A DNA stretch of 64,000 bases from Balanoglossus misakiensis (GCA_040954595.2 CM082585.2:1302001-1366000); one strand, 5' to 3'. Counted from the stretch's first letter, positions 12,153-24,084 are shown. Notes: generated from the sequence alone by a model not told the origin. A program made the numbers and translations.

Positions 12153-12950
12153 TAGAACTATCTCTCGATCTAAAGTTGAAAAGTTTCTTATGCGCATAGG
12201 CCTATTACGTGTTCTGCGCCTCACAACAGAATTCGGTAAATAAACGAGGCTGTTTGGAAGCAACAATGGAAATTTTAGAACTATCCGTCGATCTACGGAG
12301 TATAGTGGAAAACGTTCATATGCGCATAGGCCTATATATGTGTTCTGCGCATCACAACAGAATTTTGTAAACAATCGAGGATGTGTTTGGAAGCAATCAT
12401 GGAAATTTTAGAACTATCCGTCGATCTACAGAGTCTAGTGGGAAACTTTCTTATGCGCATAGGCATATGTATGTGTTCAGCGCATCACAACAGAATTTTG
12501 TAAATGAACGAGGCTGTGTTTGGAAACAACCATGGAAATTTTAGAACTATCTCTCGATCTACAGAGTCTAGTGGAAAACTTTATTATGCACATAGGCCTA
12601 TCTATGTATTATGCGCATCACAACAGAAATCGGTAAATAAACGAGGCTGTATTTGGAAGCAACCATGTAAATTTTACAACTATCCGTCGATCTACAGAGT
12701 CTGGTGGAAAACTTTCTTATGCGCATAGGCCTATTACGTGTTCTGCGCCTCACAACAGAAATCGGTAAATAAACGAGGCTGTTTGGAAGCAACCATGTAA
12801 ATTTTAGAACTATCCGTCGATCTACAGAGTCTAGTGGAAAAACGTTCATGTGCGCATAGGCCTATCATGTGTTATGCACATCACAACAGAATTTTGTAAA
12901 CAAACGAGGCTTTGTTTGGAAGCAACAATGGAAATTTTAGAACTATCTGT
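12153..12950. repeat. Block copy 3 (offset 6303 from 5.85-6.65 kb)
   Basis: The segment contains the short monomer (from 12105), the ATCGAGGATGTG monomer and the CCATGTAAATTTTACAAC monomer, in the same order and spacing as 5850-6647. The match ends near 12950, where an M-type 5' half (from 12890) is joined to a D-type 3' half. Confidence 0.88.
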
Positions 12951-13806
12951 CGATCTACAGAGTCTGGTGGAAAACTTTCTTATGCGCATAGGCCTATTAC
13001 GTGCTCTGCGCCTCACAACAGAATTCGGTAAATAAACGAGGCTGTTTGGAAGCAACCATGGAACTTTTAGAACTATCCGTCGATCTACAGAGTCTAGTGG
13101 AAAAATGTCTTATGCGCATAGGCCTATCATGTGTTCTGTGCCTCACAACAGAAATCGGTAAATAAACGAGGCTGTTTGGAAGCAACCATGGAAATTGTAC
13201 AACTATCCGTCGATCTACAGAGTCTAGTGGAAAACGTTCTTATGCGCATAGGCCTATCTATGTGTTATGCGCATCACAACAGAAATCGGTAAATAAACGA
13301 GGCTGTATTTGGAATCAACCATGAAATTTTACAACTATCCGTCGATCTACAGAGTCTGGTGGAAAACTTCCTTATGCGCATAGACCTATTACGTGTTCTG
13401 CGCCTCACAACAGAATTCGGTAAATAAACGAGGCTGTTTGGAAGCAACCATGGACATTGTACAACTATCCGTCGATCTACAAAGTCTAGTGGAAAACGTT
13501 CTTATGCGCATAGGCCTATCTATGTGTTATGCGCATCACAACAGAAATCGCTAAATAAACGAGGCTGTATTTGGAAGCAACCATGAAATTTTACAACTAT
13601 CCGTCGATCTACAGAGTCTAGTGGAAAAATGTCTCATGCGCATAGGCCTATCATGTGTTCTGCGCCTCACAACAGAATTCGGTAAATAAACGAGGCTGTT
13701 TGGAAGCAACCATGGAAATTTTACAACTATCCGTCGATCTACAGAGTCTAGTGGAAAACGTTATTATGCGCATAGGCCTATATATGTGTTCTGCGCATCA
13801 CAACAG
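12951..13806. repeat. Partial HOR run (D' E F G H I B)
   Basis: After the M/D chimera ending at 13021, the order is E 13022, F 13152, G 13283, H 13414, I 13545 and B 13676. I is followed by AATTCGG and jumps to B, skipping J, K, L and A. This is another whole-monomer deletion. Confidence 0.85.
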
Positions 13807-15385
13807 AATTTTGTAAACAAACGAGGCTGTGTTTGGAAGCAACCATGGACATTTTAGAACTAACTCTCGATCTACAGAGTCTATAGTGGAAAACTTTCTT
13901 ATGCACATATGCCTATCTATGTGTTCTGCGCCTCACAACAGAATTCGGTAAATAAACGAGGCTGTTTGGAAGCAACCATGGAAATTTTACAACTATCCGT
14001 CGATCTACAGAGTCTAGTGGAAAACGTTATTATGCGCATAGGCCTATATATGTGTTCTGCGCATCACAACAGAATTTTGTAAACAAACGAGGCTGTGTTT
14101 GGAAGCAACCATGGAAATTTTAGAACTATCTCTCGATCTACAGAGTCTAGTGGAAAACTTTATTATGCACATATGCCTATCTATGTGTTCTGCGCATCAC
14201 AACAGAAATCGGTAAATAAACGAGGCTGTTTGGAAGCAACCATGGAAATTTTACAACTATCCGTCGATCTACAGAGTCTGGTGGAAAACTTTCTTATGCG
14301 CATAGGCCTATTACGTGCTCTGCGCCTCACAACAGAATTCGGTAAATAAACGAGGCTGTTTGGAAGCAACCATGGAAATTTTAGAACTATCCGTCGATCT
14401 ACAGAGTCTAGTGGAAAAATGTCTTATGCGCATAGGCCTATCATGTGTTCTGTGCCTCACAACAGAAATCGGTAAATAAACGAGGCTGTTTGGAAGCAAC
14501 CATGGAAATTGTACAACTATCCGTCGATCTACAGAGTCTGGTGGAAAACTTCCTTATGCGCATAGGCCTATCTATGTGTTATGCGCATCACAACAGAAAT
14601 CGGTAAATAAACGAGGCTGTATTTGGAAGCAACCATGAAATTTTACAACTATCCGTCGATCTACAGAGTCTGGTGGAAAACTTCCTTATGCGCATAGACC
14701 TATTACGTGTTCTGCGCCTCACAACAGAATTCGGTAAATAAACGAGGCTGTTTGGAAGCAACCATGGACATTGTACAACTATCCGTCGATCTACAAAGTC
14801 TAGTGGAAAACGTTCTTATGCGCATAGGCCTATCTATGTGTTATGCGCATCACAACAGAAATCGCTAAATAAACGAGGCTGTATTTGGAAGCAACCATGA
14901 AATTTTACAACTATCCGTCGATCTACAGAGTCTAGTGGAAAAATGTCTCATGCGCATAGGCCTATCATGTGTTCTGCGCCTCACAACAGAAATCGGTAAA
15001 TAAACGAGGCTGTTTGGAAGCAACCATGGAAATTTTACAGCTATCCGTCGATCTACAGAGTCTAGTGGAAACGTTCTTATGCGCATAGGCCTATATATGT
15101 GTTCTGCGCATCACAACAGAATTTTGTAAACAAACGAGGCTGTGTTTGGTAGCAACCATGGACATTTTAGAACTATCTCTCGATCTACAGAGTCTATAGT
15201 GGAAAACTTTCTTATGCACATATGCCTATCTATGTGTTCTGCGCCTCACAACAGAATTCGGTAAATAAACGAGGCTGTTTGGAAGCAACCATGGAAATTT
15301 TACAACTATCCGTCGATCTACAGAGTCTAGTGGAAAACGTTATTATGCGCATAGGCCTATATATGTGTTCTGCGCATCACAACAG
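13807..15385. repeat. 12-mer HOR A-L, 1579 bp (first full copy)
   Basis: All twelve types are in order: A 13807, B 13942, C 14073, D 14206, E 14336, F 14466, G 14597, H 14728, I 14859, J 14990, K 15120, L 15255. F is chimeric, with a GTCTGGTGGAAAACTTCC centre taken from G. J has TTTTACAGC rather than the GTATAGC of later copies. Confidence 0.93.
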
Positions 15386-16440
15386 AATTTTGTAAACAAA
15401 CGAGGCTGTGTTTGGAAGCAACCATGGACATTTTAGAACTATCTCTCGATCTACAGAGTCTATAGTGGAAAACTTTCTTATGCACATATGCCTATCTATG
15501 TGTTCTGCGCCTCACAACAGAATTCGGTAAATAAACGAGGCTGTTTGGAAGCAACCATGGAAATTTTACAACTATCCGTCGATCTACAGAGTCTAGTGGA
15601 AAACGTTATTATGCGCATAGGCCTATCTATGTGTTATGCGCATCACAACAGAAATCGGTAAATAAACGAGGCTGTATTTGGAAGCAACCATGAAATTTTA
15701 CAACTATCCGTCGATCTACAGAGTCTGGTGGAAAACTTCCTTATGCGCATAGACCTATTACGTGTTCTGCGCCTCACAACAGAATTCGGTAAATAAACGA
15801 GGCTGTTTGGAAGCAACCATGGACATTGTACAACTATCCGTCGATCTACACAGTCTAGTGGAAAACGTTCTTATGCGCATAGGCCTATCTATGTGTTATG
15901 CGCATCACAACAGAAATCGCTAAATAAACGAGGCTGTATTTGGAAGCAACCATGAAATTTTACAACTATCCGTCGATCTACAGAGTCTAGTGGAAAAATG
16001 TCTCATGCGCATAGGCCTATCATGTGTTCTGCGCCTCACAACAGAAATCGGTAAATAAACGAGGCTGTTTGGAAGCAACCATGGAAATTTTACAGCTATC
16101 CGTCGATCTACAGAGTCTAGTGGAAACGTTCTTATGCGCATAGGCCTATATATGTGTTCTGCGCATCACAACAGAATTTTGTAAACAAACGAGGCTGTGT
16201 TTGGTAGCAACCATGGACATTTTAGAACTATCTCTCGATCTACAGAGTCTATAGTGGAAAACTTTCTTATGCACATATGCCTATCTATGTGTTCTGTGCC
16301 TCACAACAGAATTCGGTAAATAAACGAGGCTGTTTGGAAGCAACCATGGAAATTTTACAACTATCCGTCGATCTACAGAGTCTAGTGGAAAACGTTATTA
16401 TGCGCATAGGCCTATATATGTGTTCTGCGCATCACAACAG
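15386..16440. repeat. 8-mer HOR variant, 1055 bp
   Basis: Order is A, B/F chimera, G, H, I, J, K, L. The second monomer (15521-15651) starts as B (ACGTTATTATGCGC) and ends as F (CTATGTGTTATGCGCATC). The deletion therefore removed the end of B, all of C, D and E, and the start of F, leaving a full-length 131-bp hybrid. Confidence 0.92.
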
Positions 16441-17235
16441 AATTTTGTAAACAAACGAGGCTGTGTTTGGAAGCAACCATGGACATTTTAGAACTATCTC
16501 TCGATCTACAGAGTCTATAGTGGAAAACTTTCTTATGCACATATGCCTATCTATGTGTTCTGCGCCTCACAACAGAATTCGGTAAATAAACGAGGCTGTT
16601 TGGAAGCAACCATGGAAATTTTACAACTATCCGTCGATCTACAGAGTCTAGTGGAAAACGTTATTATGCGCATAGGCCTATATATGTGTTCTGCGCATCA
16701 CAACAGAATTTTGTAAACAAACGAGGCTGTGTTTGGAAGCAACCATGGAAATTTTAGAACTATCTCTCGATCTACAGAGTCTAGTGGAAAACTTTATTAT
16801 GCACATATGCCTATCTATGTGTTCTGCGCATCACAACAGAAATCGGTAAATAAACGAGGCTGTTTGGAAGCAACCATGGAAATTTTACAGCTATCCGTCG
16901 ATCTACAGAGTCTAGTGGAAACGTTCTTATGCGCATATGCCTATATATGTGTTCTGCGCATCACAACAGAATTTTGTAAACAAACGAGGCTGTGTTTGGT
17001 AGCAACCATGGACATTTTAGAACTATCTCTCGATCTACAGAGTCTATAGTGGAAAACTTTCTTATGCACATATGCCTATCTATGTGTTCTGCGCCTCACA
17101 ACAGAATTCGGTAAATAAACGAGGCTGTTTGGAAGCAACCATGGAAATTTTACAACTATCCGTCGATCTACAGAGTCTAGTGGAAAACGTTATTATGCGC
17201 ATAGGCCTATATATGTGTTCTGCGCATCACAACAG
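16441..17235. repeat. 6-mer HOR variant A-B-C-J-K-L, 795 bp
   Basis: The monomer order and length equal those of 10782-11576. J ends with CATATGCC where CATAGGCC is usual, and the next K begins at 16970 with the diagnostic GGTAGC. It is followed directly by a C monomer rather than A. Confidence 0.9.
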
Positions 17236-18419
17236 AATTTTGTAAACAAACGAGGCTGTGTTTGGAAGCAACCATGGAAATTTTAGAACTATCTCTCCAT
17301 CTACAGAGTCTAGTGGAAAACTTTATTATGCACATATGCCTATCTATGTGTTCTGCGCATCACAACAGAAATCGGTAAATAAACGAGGCTGTTTGGAAGC
17401 AACCATGGAAATTTTACAACTATCCGTCGATCTACAGAGTCTGGTGGAAAACTTTCTTATGCGCATAGGCCTATTACGTGCTCTGCGCCTCACAACAGAA
17501 TTCGGTAAATAAACGAGGCTGTTTGGAAGCAATCATGGAAATTTTAGAACTATCCGTCGATCTACAGAGTCTAGTGGGAAACTTTCTTATGCGCATAGGC
17601 ATATGTATGTGTTCAGCGCATCACAACAGAATTTTATAAATGAACGAGGCTGTGTTTGGAAACAACCATGGAAATTTTACAACTATCCGTCGATCTACGG
17701 AGTCTGGTGGAAAACTTTCTTATGCGCATAGGCCTATCATGTGTTCTGCGCCTCACAACAGAAATCGGTAAATAAACGAGGCTGTTTGGAAGCAACCATG
17801 GAAATTGTACAACTATCCGTCGATCTACATAGTCTAGTGGAAAACGTTCTTATGCGCATAGGCCTATCTATGTGTTATGCGCATCACAACAGAAATCGGT
17901 AAATAAACGAGGCTGTATTTGGAAGCAATCATGAAATTTTACAACTATCCGTCGATCTACAGAGTCTGGTGGAAAACTTCCTTATGCGCATAGACCTATT
18001 ACGTGTTCTGCGCCTCACAACAGAATTCGGTAAATAAACGATGCTGTTTGGAAGCAACCATGGAAATTGTACAACTATCCGTCGATCTACAGAGTCTAGT
18101 GGAAAACGTTCTTATGCGCATAGGCCTATCTATGTGTTATGCGCATCACAACAGAAATCGGTAAATAAACGTGGCTGTGTTTGGAAGCAACCATGGACAT
18201 TTTAGAACTATCTCTCGATCTACAGAGTCTATAGTGGAAAACTTTCTTATGCACATATGCCTATCTATGTGTTCTGCGCCTCACAACAGAAATCGGTAAA
18301 TAAACGAGGCTGTTTAAAAGCAACCATGGAAATTTTACAGCTATCCGTCGATCTACAGAGTCTAGTGGAAACGTTCTTATGCGCATAGGCCTATATATGT
18401 GTTCTGCGCATCACAACAG
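17236..18419. repeat. C-D pair then block copy 3 from the left segment
   Basis: C (17236) and D (17369) are followed at 17499 by monomers of the left-segment type. They include GGCATATGTATGTGTTCAGCG and AATTTTATAAATG (17630, matching 6853). From about 17740 the sequence matches 7597 onward. C carries a private change (CTCCATCTACAG near 17296). Confidence 0.85.
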
Positions 18420-19609
18420 AATTTTGTGAACAAACGAGGCTGTGTTTGGAAGCAACCATGGACATTTTAGAACTATCTCTCGATCTACAGAGTCTATAGT
18501 GGAAAACTTTCTTATGCACATATGCCTATCTATGTGTTCTGCGCCTCACAACAGAATTCGGTAAATAAACGAGGCTGTTTGGAAGCAACCATGGAAATTT
18601 TACAACTATCCGTCGATCTACAGAGTCTAGTGGAAAACGTTATTATGCGCATAGGCCTATATATGTGTTCTGCGCATCACAACAGAATTTTGTAAACAAA
18701 CGAGGCTGTGTTTGGAAGCAACCATGGAAATTTTAGAACTATCTCTCGATCTACAGAGTCTAGTGGAAAACTTTATTATGCACATATGCCTATATATGTG
18801 TTCTGCGCATCACAACAGAAATCGGTAAATAAACGAGGCTGTTTGGAAGCAACCATGGAAATTTTACAACTATCCGTCGATCTACAGAGTCTGGTGGAAA
18901 ACTTTCTTATGCGCATAGGCCTATTACGTGCTCTGCGCCTCACAACAGAATTCGGTAAATAAACGAGGCTGTTTGGAAGCAACCATGGAAATTTTAGAAC
19001 TATCCGTCGATCTACAGAGTCTAGTGGAAAAATGTCTTATGCGCATAGGCCTATCATGTGTTCTGTGCCTCACAACAGAAATCGGTAAATAAACGAGGCT
19101 GTTTGGAAGCAACCATGGAAATTGTACAACTATCCGTCGATCTACAGAGTCTAGTGGAAAACGTTCTTATGCGCATAGGCCTATCTATGTGTTATGCGCA
19201 TCACAACAGAAATCGGTAAATAAACGAGGCTGTATTTGGAAGCAACCATGGAAATTGTACAACTATCCATCGATCTACAGAGTCTATAGTGGAAAACTTT
19301 CTTATGCACATATGCCTATCTATGTGTTCTGCGCCTCACAACAGAAATCGGTAAATAAACGAGGCTGTTTAAAAGCAACCATGGAAATTTTACAGCTATC
19401 CGTCGATCTACAGAGTCTAGTGGAAACGTTCTTATGCGCATATGCCTATATATGTGTTCTGCGCATCACAACAGAATTTTGTAAACAAACGAGGCTGTGT
19501 TTGGAAGCAACCATGGACATTTTAGAACTATCTCTCGATCTACAGAGTCTATAGTGGAAAACTGTCTTATGCACATATGCCTATATATGTGTTCTGCGCA
19601 TCACAACAG
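18420..19609. repeat. 9-mer HOR variant, 1190 bp
   Basis: A 18420 (private GTGAAC), B 18555, C 18686, D 18819, E 18949 and F 19079 are followed by a G/A chimera at 19210-19344, a J' monomer with GTTTAAAAGC at 19345, and an A-like monomer at 19475 ending like L. The chimera has CCATCGATC, making a ClaI site not found in neighbouring monomers. The longest open frame in the window (19189-19554, 121 codons) crosses these hybrids by chance. Confidence 0.88.
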
Positions 19610-21188
19610 AATTTTGTAAACAAACGAGGCTGTGTTTGGTAGCAACCATGGACATTTTAGAACTATCTCTCGATCTACAGAGTCTATAGTGGAAAACTTT
19701 CTTATGCACATATGCCTATCTATGTGTTCTGCGCCTCACAACAGAATTCGGTAAATAAACGAGGCTGTTTGGAAGCAACCATGGAAATTTTACAACTATC
19801 CGTCGATCTACAGAGTCTAGTGGAAAACGTTATTATGCGCATAGGCCTATATATGTGTTCTGCGCATCACAACAGAATTTTGTAAACAAACGAGGCTGTG
19901 TTTGGAAGCAACCATGGAAATTTTAGAACTATCTCTCGATCTACAGAGTCTAGTGGAAAACTTTATTATGCACATATGCCTATCTATGTGTTCTGCGCAT
20001 CACAACAGAAATCGGTAAATAAACGAGGCTGTTTGGAAGCAACCATGGAAATTTTACAACTATCCGTCGATCTACAGAGTCTGGTGGAAAACTTTCTTAT
20101 GCGCATAGGCCTATTACGTGCTCTGCGCCTCACAACAGAATTCGGTAAATAAACGAGGCTGTTTGGAAGCAACCATGGAAATTTTAGAACTATCCGTCGA
20201 TCTACAGAGTCTAGTGGAAAAATGTCTTATGCGCATAGGCCTATCATGTGTTCTGTGCCTCACAACAGAAATCGGTAAATAAACGAGGCTGTTTGGAAGC
20301 AACCATGGAAATTGTACAACTATCCGTCGATCTACAGAGTCTAGTGGAAAACGTTCTTATGCGCATAGGCCTATCTATGTGTTATGCGCATCACAACAGA
20401 AATCGGTAAATAAACGAGGCTGTATTTGGAAGCAACCATGAAATTTTACAACTATCCGTCGATCTACAGAGTCTGGTGGAAAACTTCCTTATGCGCATAG
20501 ACCTATTACGTGTTCTGCGCCTCACAACAGAATTCGGTAAATAAACGAGGCTGTTTGGAAGCAACCATGGACATTGTACAACTATCCGTCGATCTACAAA
20601 GTCTAGTGGAAAACGTTCTTATGCGCATAGGCCTATCTATGTGTTATGCGCATCACAACAGAAATCGCTAAATAAACGAGGCTGTATTTGGAAGCAACCA
20701 TGAAATTTTACAACTATCCGTCGATCTACAGAGTCTAGTGGAAAAATGTCTCATGCGCATAGGCATATCATGTGTTCTGCGCCTCACAACAGAAATCGGT
20801 AAATAAACGAGGCTGTTTGGAAGCAACCATGGAAATTTTACAGCTATCCGTCGATCTACAGAGTCTAGTGGAAACGTTCTTATGCGCATAGGCCTATATA
20901 TGTGTTCTGCGCATCACAACAGAATTTTGTAAACAAACGAGGCTGTGTTTGGTAGCAACCATGGACATTTTAGAACTATCTCTCGATCTACAGAGTCTAT
21001 AGTGGAAAACTTTCTTATGCACATATGCCTATCTATGTGTTCTGCGCCTCACAACAGAATTCGGTAAATAAACGAGGCTGTTTGGAAGCAACCATGGAAA
21101 TTTTACAACTATCCGTCGATCTACAGAGTCTAGTGGAAAACGTTCTTATGCGCATAGGCCTATCTATGTGTTATGCGCATCACAACAG
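19610..21188. repeat. 12-mer-length HOR starting with K (K L C-L), 1579 bp
   Basis: K (GGTAGC) occupies the slot of A and L that of B, then C 19876 to L 21058 follow in order. A and K differ essentially by GGAAGC against GGTAGC, and B equals L in the stretches compared. Exchange between the A-B and K-L pairs therefore leaves length unchanged. The final L ends as an H-like 3' end. Confidence 0.92.
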
Positions 21189-22505
21189 AAATCGCTAAAC
21201 AAACGAGGCTGTGTTTGGAAGCAACCATGGACATTTTAGAACTATCTCTCGATCTACAGAGTCTATAGTGGAAAACTTTCTTATGCACATATGCCTATCT
21301 ATGTGTTCTGCGCCTCACAACAGAATTCGGTAAATAAACGAGGCTGTTTGGAAGCAACCATGGAAATTTTACAACTATCCGTCGATCTACAGAGTCTAGT
21401 GGAAAACGTTATTATGCGCATAGGCCTATATATGTGTTCTGCGCATCACAACAGAATTTTGTAAACAAACGAGGCTGTGTTTGGAAGCAACCATGGAAAT
21501 TTTAGAACTATCTCTCGATCTACAGAGTCTAGTGGAAAATTTTATTATGCACATATGCCTATCTATGTGTTCTGCGCATCACAACAGAAATCGGTAAATA
21601 AACGAGGCTGTTTGGAAGCAACCATGGAAATTTTACAACTATCCGTCGATCTACAGAGTCTGGTGGAAAACTTTCTTATGCGCATAGGCCTATTACGTGC
21701 TCTGCGCCTCACAACAGAATTCGGTAAATAAACGAGGCTGTTTGGAAGCAACCATGGAAATTTTAGAACTATCCGTCGATCTACAGAGTCTAGTGGAAAA
21801 ATGTCTTATGCGCATAGGCCTATCATGTGTTCTGCGCCTCACAACAGAATTCGGTAAATAAACGAGGCTGTTTGGAAGCAACCATGAACATTGTACAACT
21901 ATCCGTCGATCTACAAAGTCTAGTGGAAAACGTTCTTATGCGCATAGGCCTATCTATGTGTTATGCGCATCACAACAGAAATCGCTAAATAAACGAGGCT
22001 GTATTTGGAAGCAACCATGAAATTTTACAACTATCCGTCGATCTACAGAGTCTAGTGGAAAAATGTCTCATGCGCATAGGCCTATCATGTGTTCTGCGCC
22101 TCACAACAGAAATCGGTAAATAAACGAGGCTGTTTGGAAGCAACCATGGAAATTTTACAGCTATCCGTCGATCTACAGAGTCTAGTGGAAACGTTCTTAT
22201 GCGCATAGGCCTATATATGTGTTCTGCGCATCACAACAGAATTTTGTAAACAAACGAGGCTGTGTTTGGTAGCAACCATGGACATTTTAGAACTATCTCT
22301 CGATCTACAGAGTCTATAGTGGAAAACTTTCTTATGCACATATGCCTATCTATGTGTTCTGCGCCTCACAACAGAATTCGGTAAATAAACGAGGCTGTTT
22401 GGAAGCAACCATGGAAATTTTACAACTATCCGTCGATCTACAGAGTCTAGTGGAAAACGTTATTATGCGCATAGGCCTATATATGTGTTCTGCGCATCAC
22501 AACAG
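21189..22505. repeat. 10-mer HOR variant (F and G missing), 1317 bp
   Basis: Order is A B C D E H I J K L. E (21718) joins H (21848) directly; 1579 minus two 131-bp monomers is 1317. The first monomer begins AAATCGCTAAAC, a hybrid of the I and A starts. H has a private CCATGAACATT. Confidence 0.93.
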
Positions 22506-24084
22506 AATTTTGTAAACAAACGAGGCTGTGTTTGGAAGCAACCATGGACATTTTAGAACTATCTCTCGATCTACAGAGTCTATAGTGGAAAACTTTCTTA
22601 TGCACATATGCCTATCTATGTGTTCTGCGCCTCACAACAGAATTCGGTAAATAAACGAGGCTGTTTGGAAGCAACCATGGAAATTTTACAACTATCCGTC
22701 GATCTACAGAGTCTAGTGGAAAACGTTATTATGCGCATAGGCCTATATATGTGTTCTGCGCATCACAACAGAATTTTGTAAACAAACGAGGCTGTGTTTG
22801 GAAGCAACCATGGAAATTTTAGAACTATCTCTCGATCTACAGAGTCTAGTGGAAAACTTTATTATGCACATATGCCTATCTATGTGTTCTGCGCATCACA
22901 ACAGAAATCGGTAAATAAACGAGGCTGTTTGGAAGCAACCATGGAAATTTTACAACTATCCGTCGATCTACAGAGTCTGTTGGAAAACTTTCTTATGCGC
23001 ATAGGCCTATTACGTGCTCTGCGCCTCACAACAGAATTCGGTAAATAAACGAGGCTGTTTGGAAGCAACCATGGAAATTTTAGAACTATCCGTCGATCTA
23101 CAGAGTCTAGTGGAAAAATGTCTTATGCGCATAGGCCTATCATGTGTTCTGCGCCTCACAACAGAAATCGGTAAATAAACGAGGCTGTTTGGAAGCAACC
23201 ATGGAAATTGTACAACTATCCGTCGATCTACAGAGTCTAGTGGAAAACGTTCTTATGCGCATAGGCCTATCTATGTGTTATGCGCATCACAACAGAAATC
23301 GGTAAATAAACGAGGCTGTATTTGGAAGCAACCATGAAATTTTACAACTATCCGTCGATCTACAGAGTCTGGTGGAAAACTTCCTTATGCGCATAGACCT
23401 ATTACGTGTTCTGCGCCTCACAACACAATTCGGTAAATAAACGAGGCTGTTTGGAAGCAACCATGGACATTGTACAACTATCCGTCGATCTACAAAGTCT
23501 AGTGGAAAACGTTCTTATGCGCATAGGCCTATCTATGTGTTATGCGCATCACAACAGAAATCGCTAAATAAACGAGGCTGTATTTGGAAGCAACCATGAA
23601 ATTTTACAACTATCCGTCGATCTACAGAGTCTAGTGGAAAAATGTCTCATGCGCATAGGCCTATCATGTGTTCTGCGCCTCACAACAGAAATCGGTAAAT
23701 AAACGAGGCTGTTTGGAAGCAACCATGGAAATTGTATAGCTATCCGTCGATCTACAGAGTCTAGTGGAAACGTTCTTATGCGCATAGGCCTATATATGTG
23801 TTCTGCGCATCACAACAGAATTTTGTAAACAAACGAGGCTGTGTTTGGTAGCAACCATGGACATTTTAGAACTATCTCTCGATCTACAGAGTCTATAGTG
23901 GAAAACTTTCTTATGCACATATGCCTATCTATGTGTTCTGCGCCTCACAACAGAATTCGGTAAATAAACGAGGCTGTTTGGAAGCAACCATGGAAATTTT
24001 ACAACTATCCGTCGATCTACAGAGTCTAGTGGAAAACGTTATTATGCGCATAGGCCTATATATGTGTTCTGCGCATCACAACAG
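22506..24084. repeat. 12-mer HOR A-L, 1579 bp (reference copy)
   Basis: Monomers: A 22506-22640, B 22641-22771, C 22772-22904, D 22905-23034, E 23035-23164, F 23165-23295, G 23296-23426, H 23427-23557, I 23558-23688, J 23689-23818, K 23819-23953, L 23954-24084. A, C and K carry GCTGTGTTTGG and TATGCACATATGCC. A and K also carry TCTATAGTGG. D ends TTACGTGCTCTGCGCC and here has CTGTTGG. E has AAAAATGTCTTATG. G has CATAGACC and CAACACAATT. I has ATCGCTAAAT and GTCTCATG. J has GTATAGC and AAACGTTC. The lengths sum exactly to 1579. Confidence 0.96.
22730..22746. other. Representative double palindrome TATGCGCATAGGCCTAT
   Basis: Two perfect 10-bp palindromes, TATGCGCATA (22730-22739) and ATAGGCCTAT (22737-22746), overlap by ATA. 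The composite occurs in types B, D, E, F, H, I, J and L. In A, C and K the site reads TATGCACATATGCCTAT and both palindromes are broken; in G only the first survives (CATAGACC). In A' only the second survives. The position shown is the B monomer of the reference HOR. Whether a protein binds it is not known. Confidence 0.8.

Noticed and set aside
16729-17049. 106-codon open frame as a gene
   Set aside because: It begins at the GTG of a C monomer and runs through J and K only because C joins J directly here. The frame is closed elsewhere.
19189-19554. 121-codon open frame as a gene
   Set aside because: It lies wholly inside satellite monomers, spans a G/A hybrid, shares its peptide with many shorter frames, and has overlapping frames on the other strand. 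No domain or codon signal is visible.
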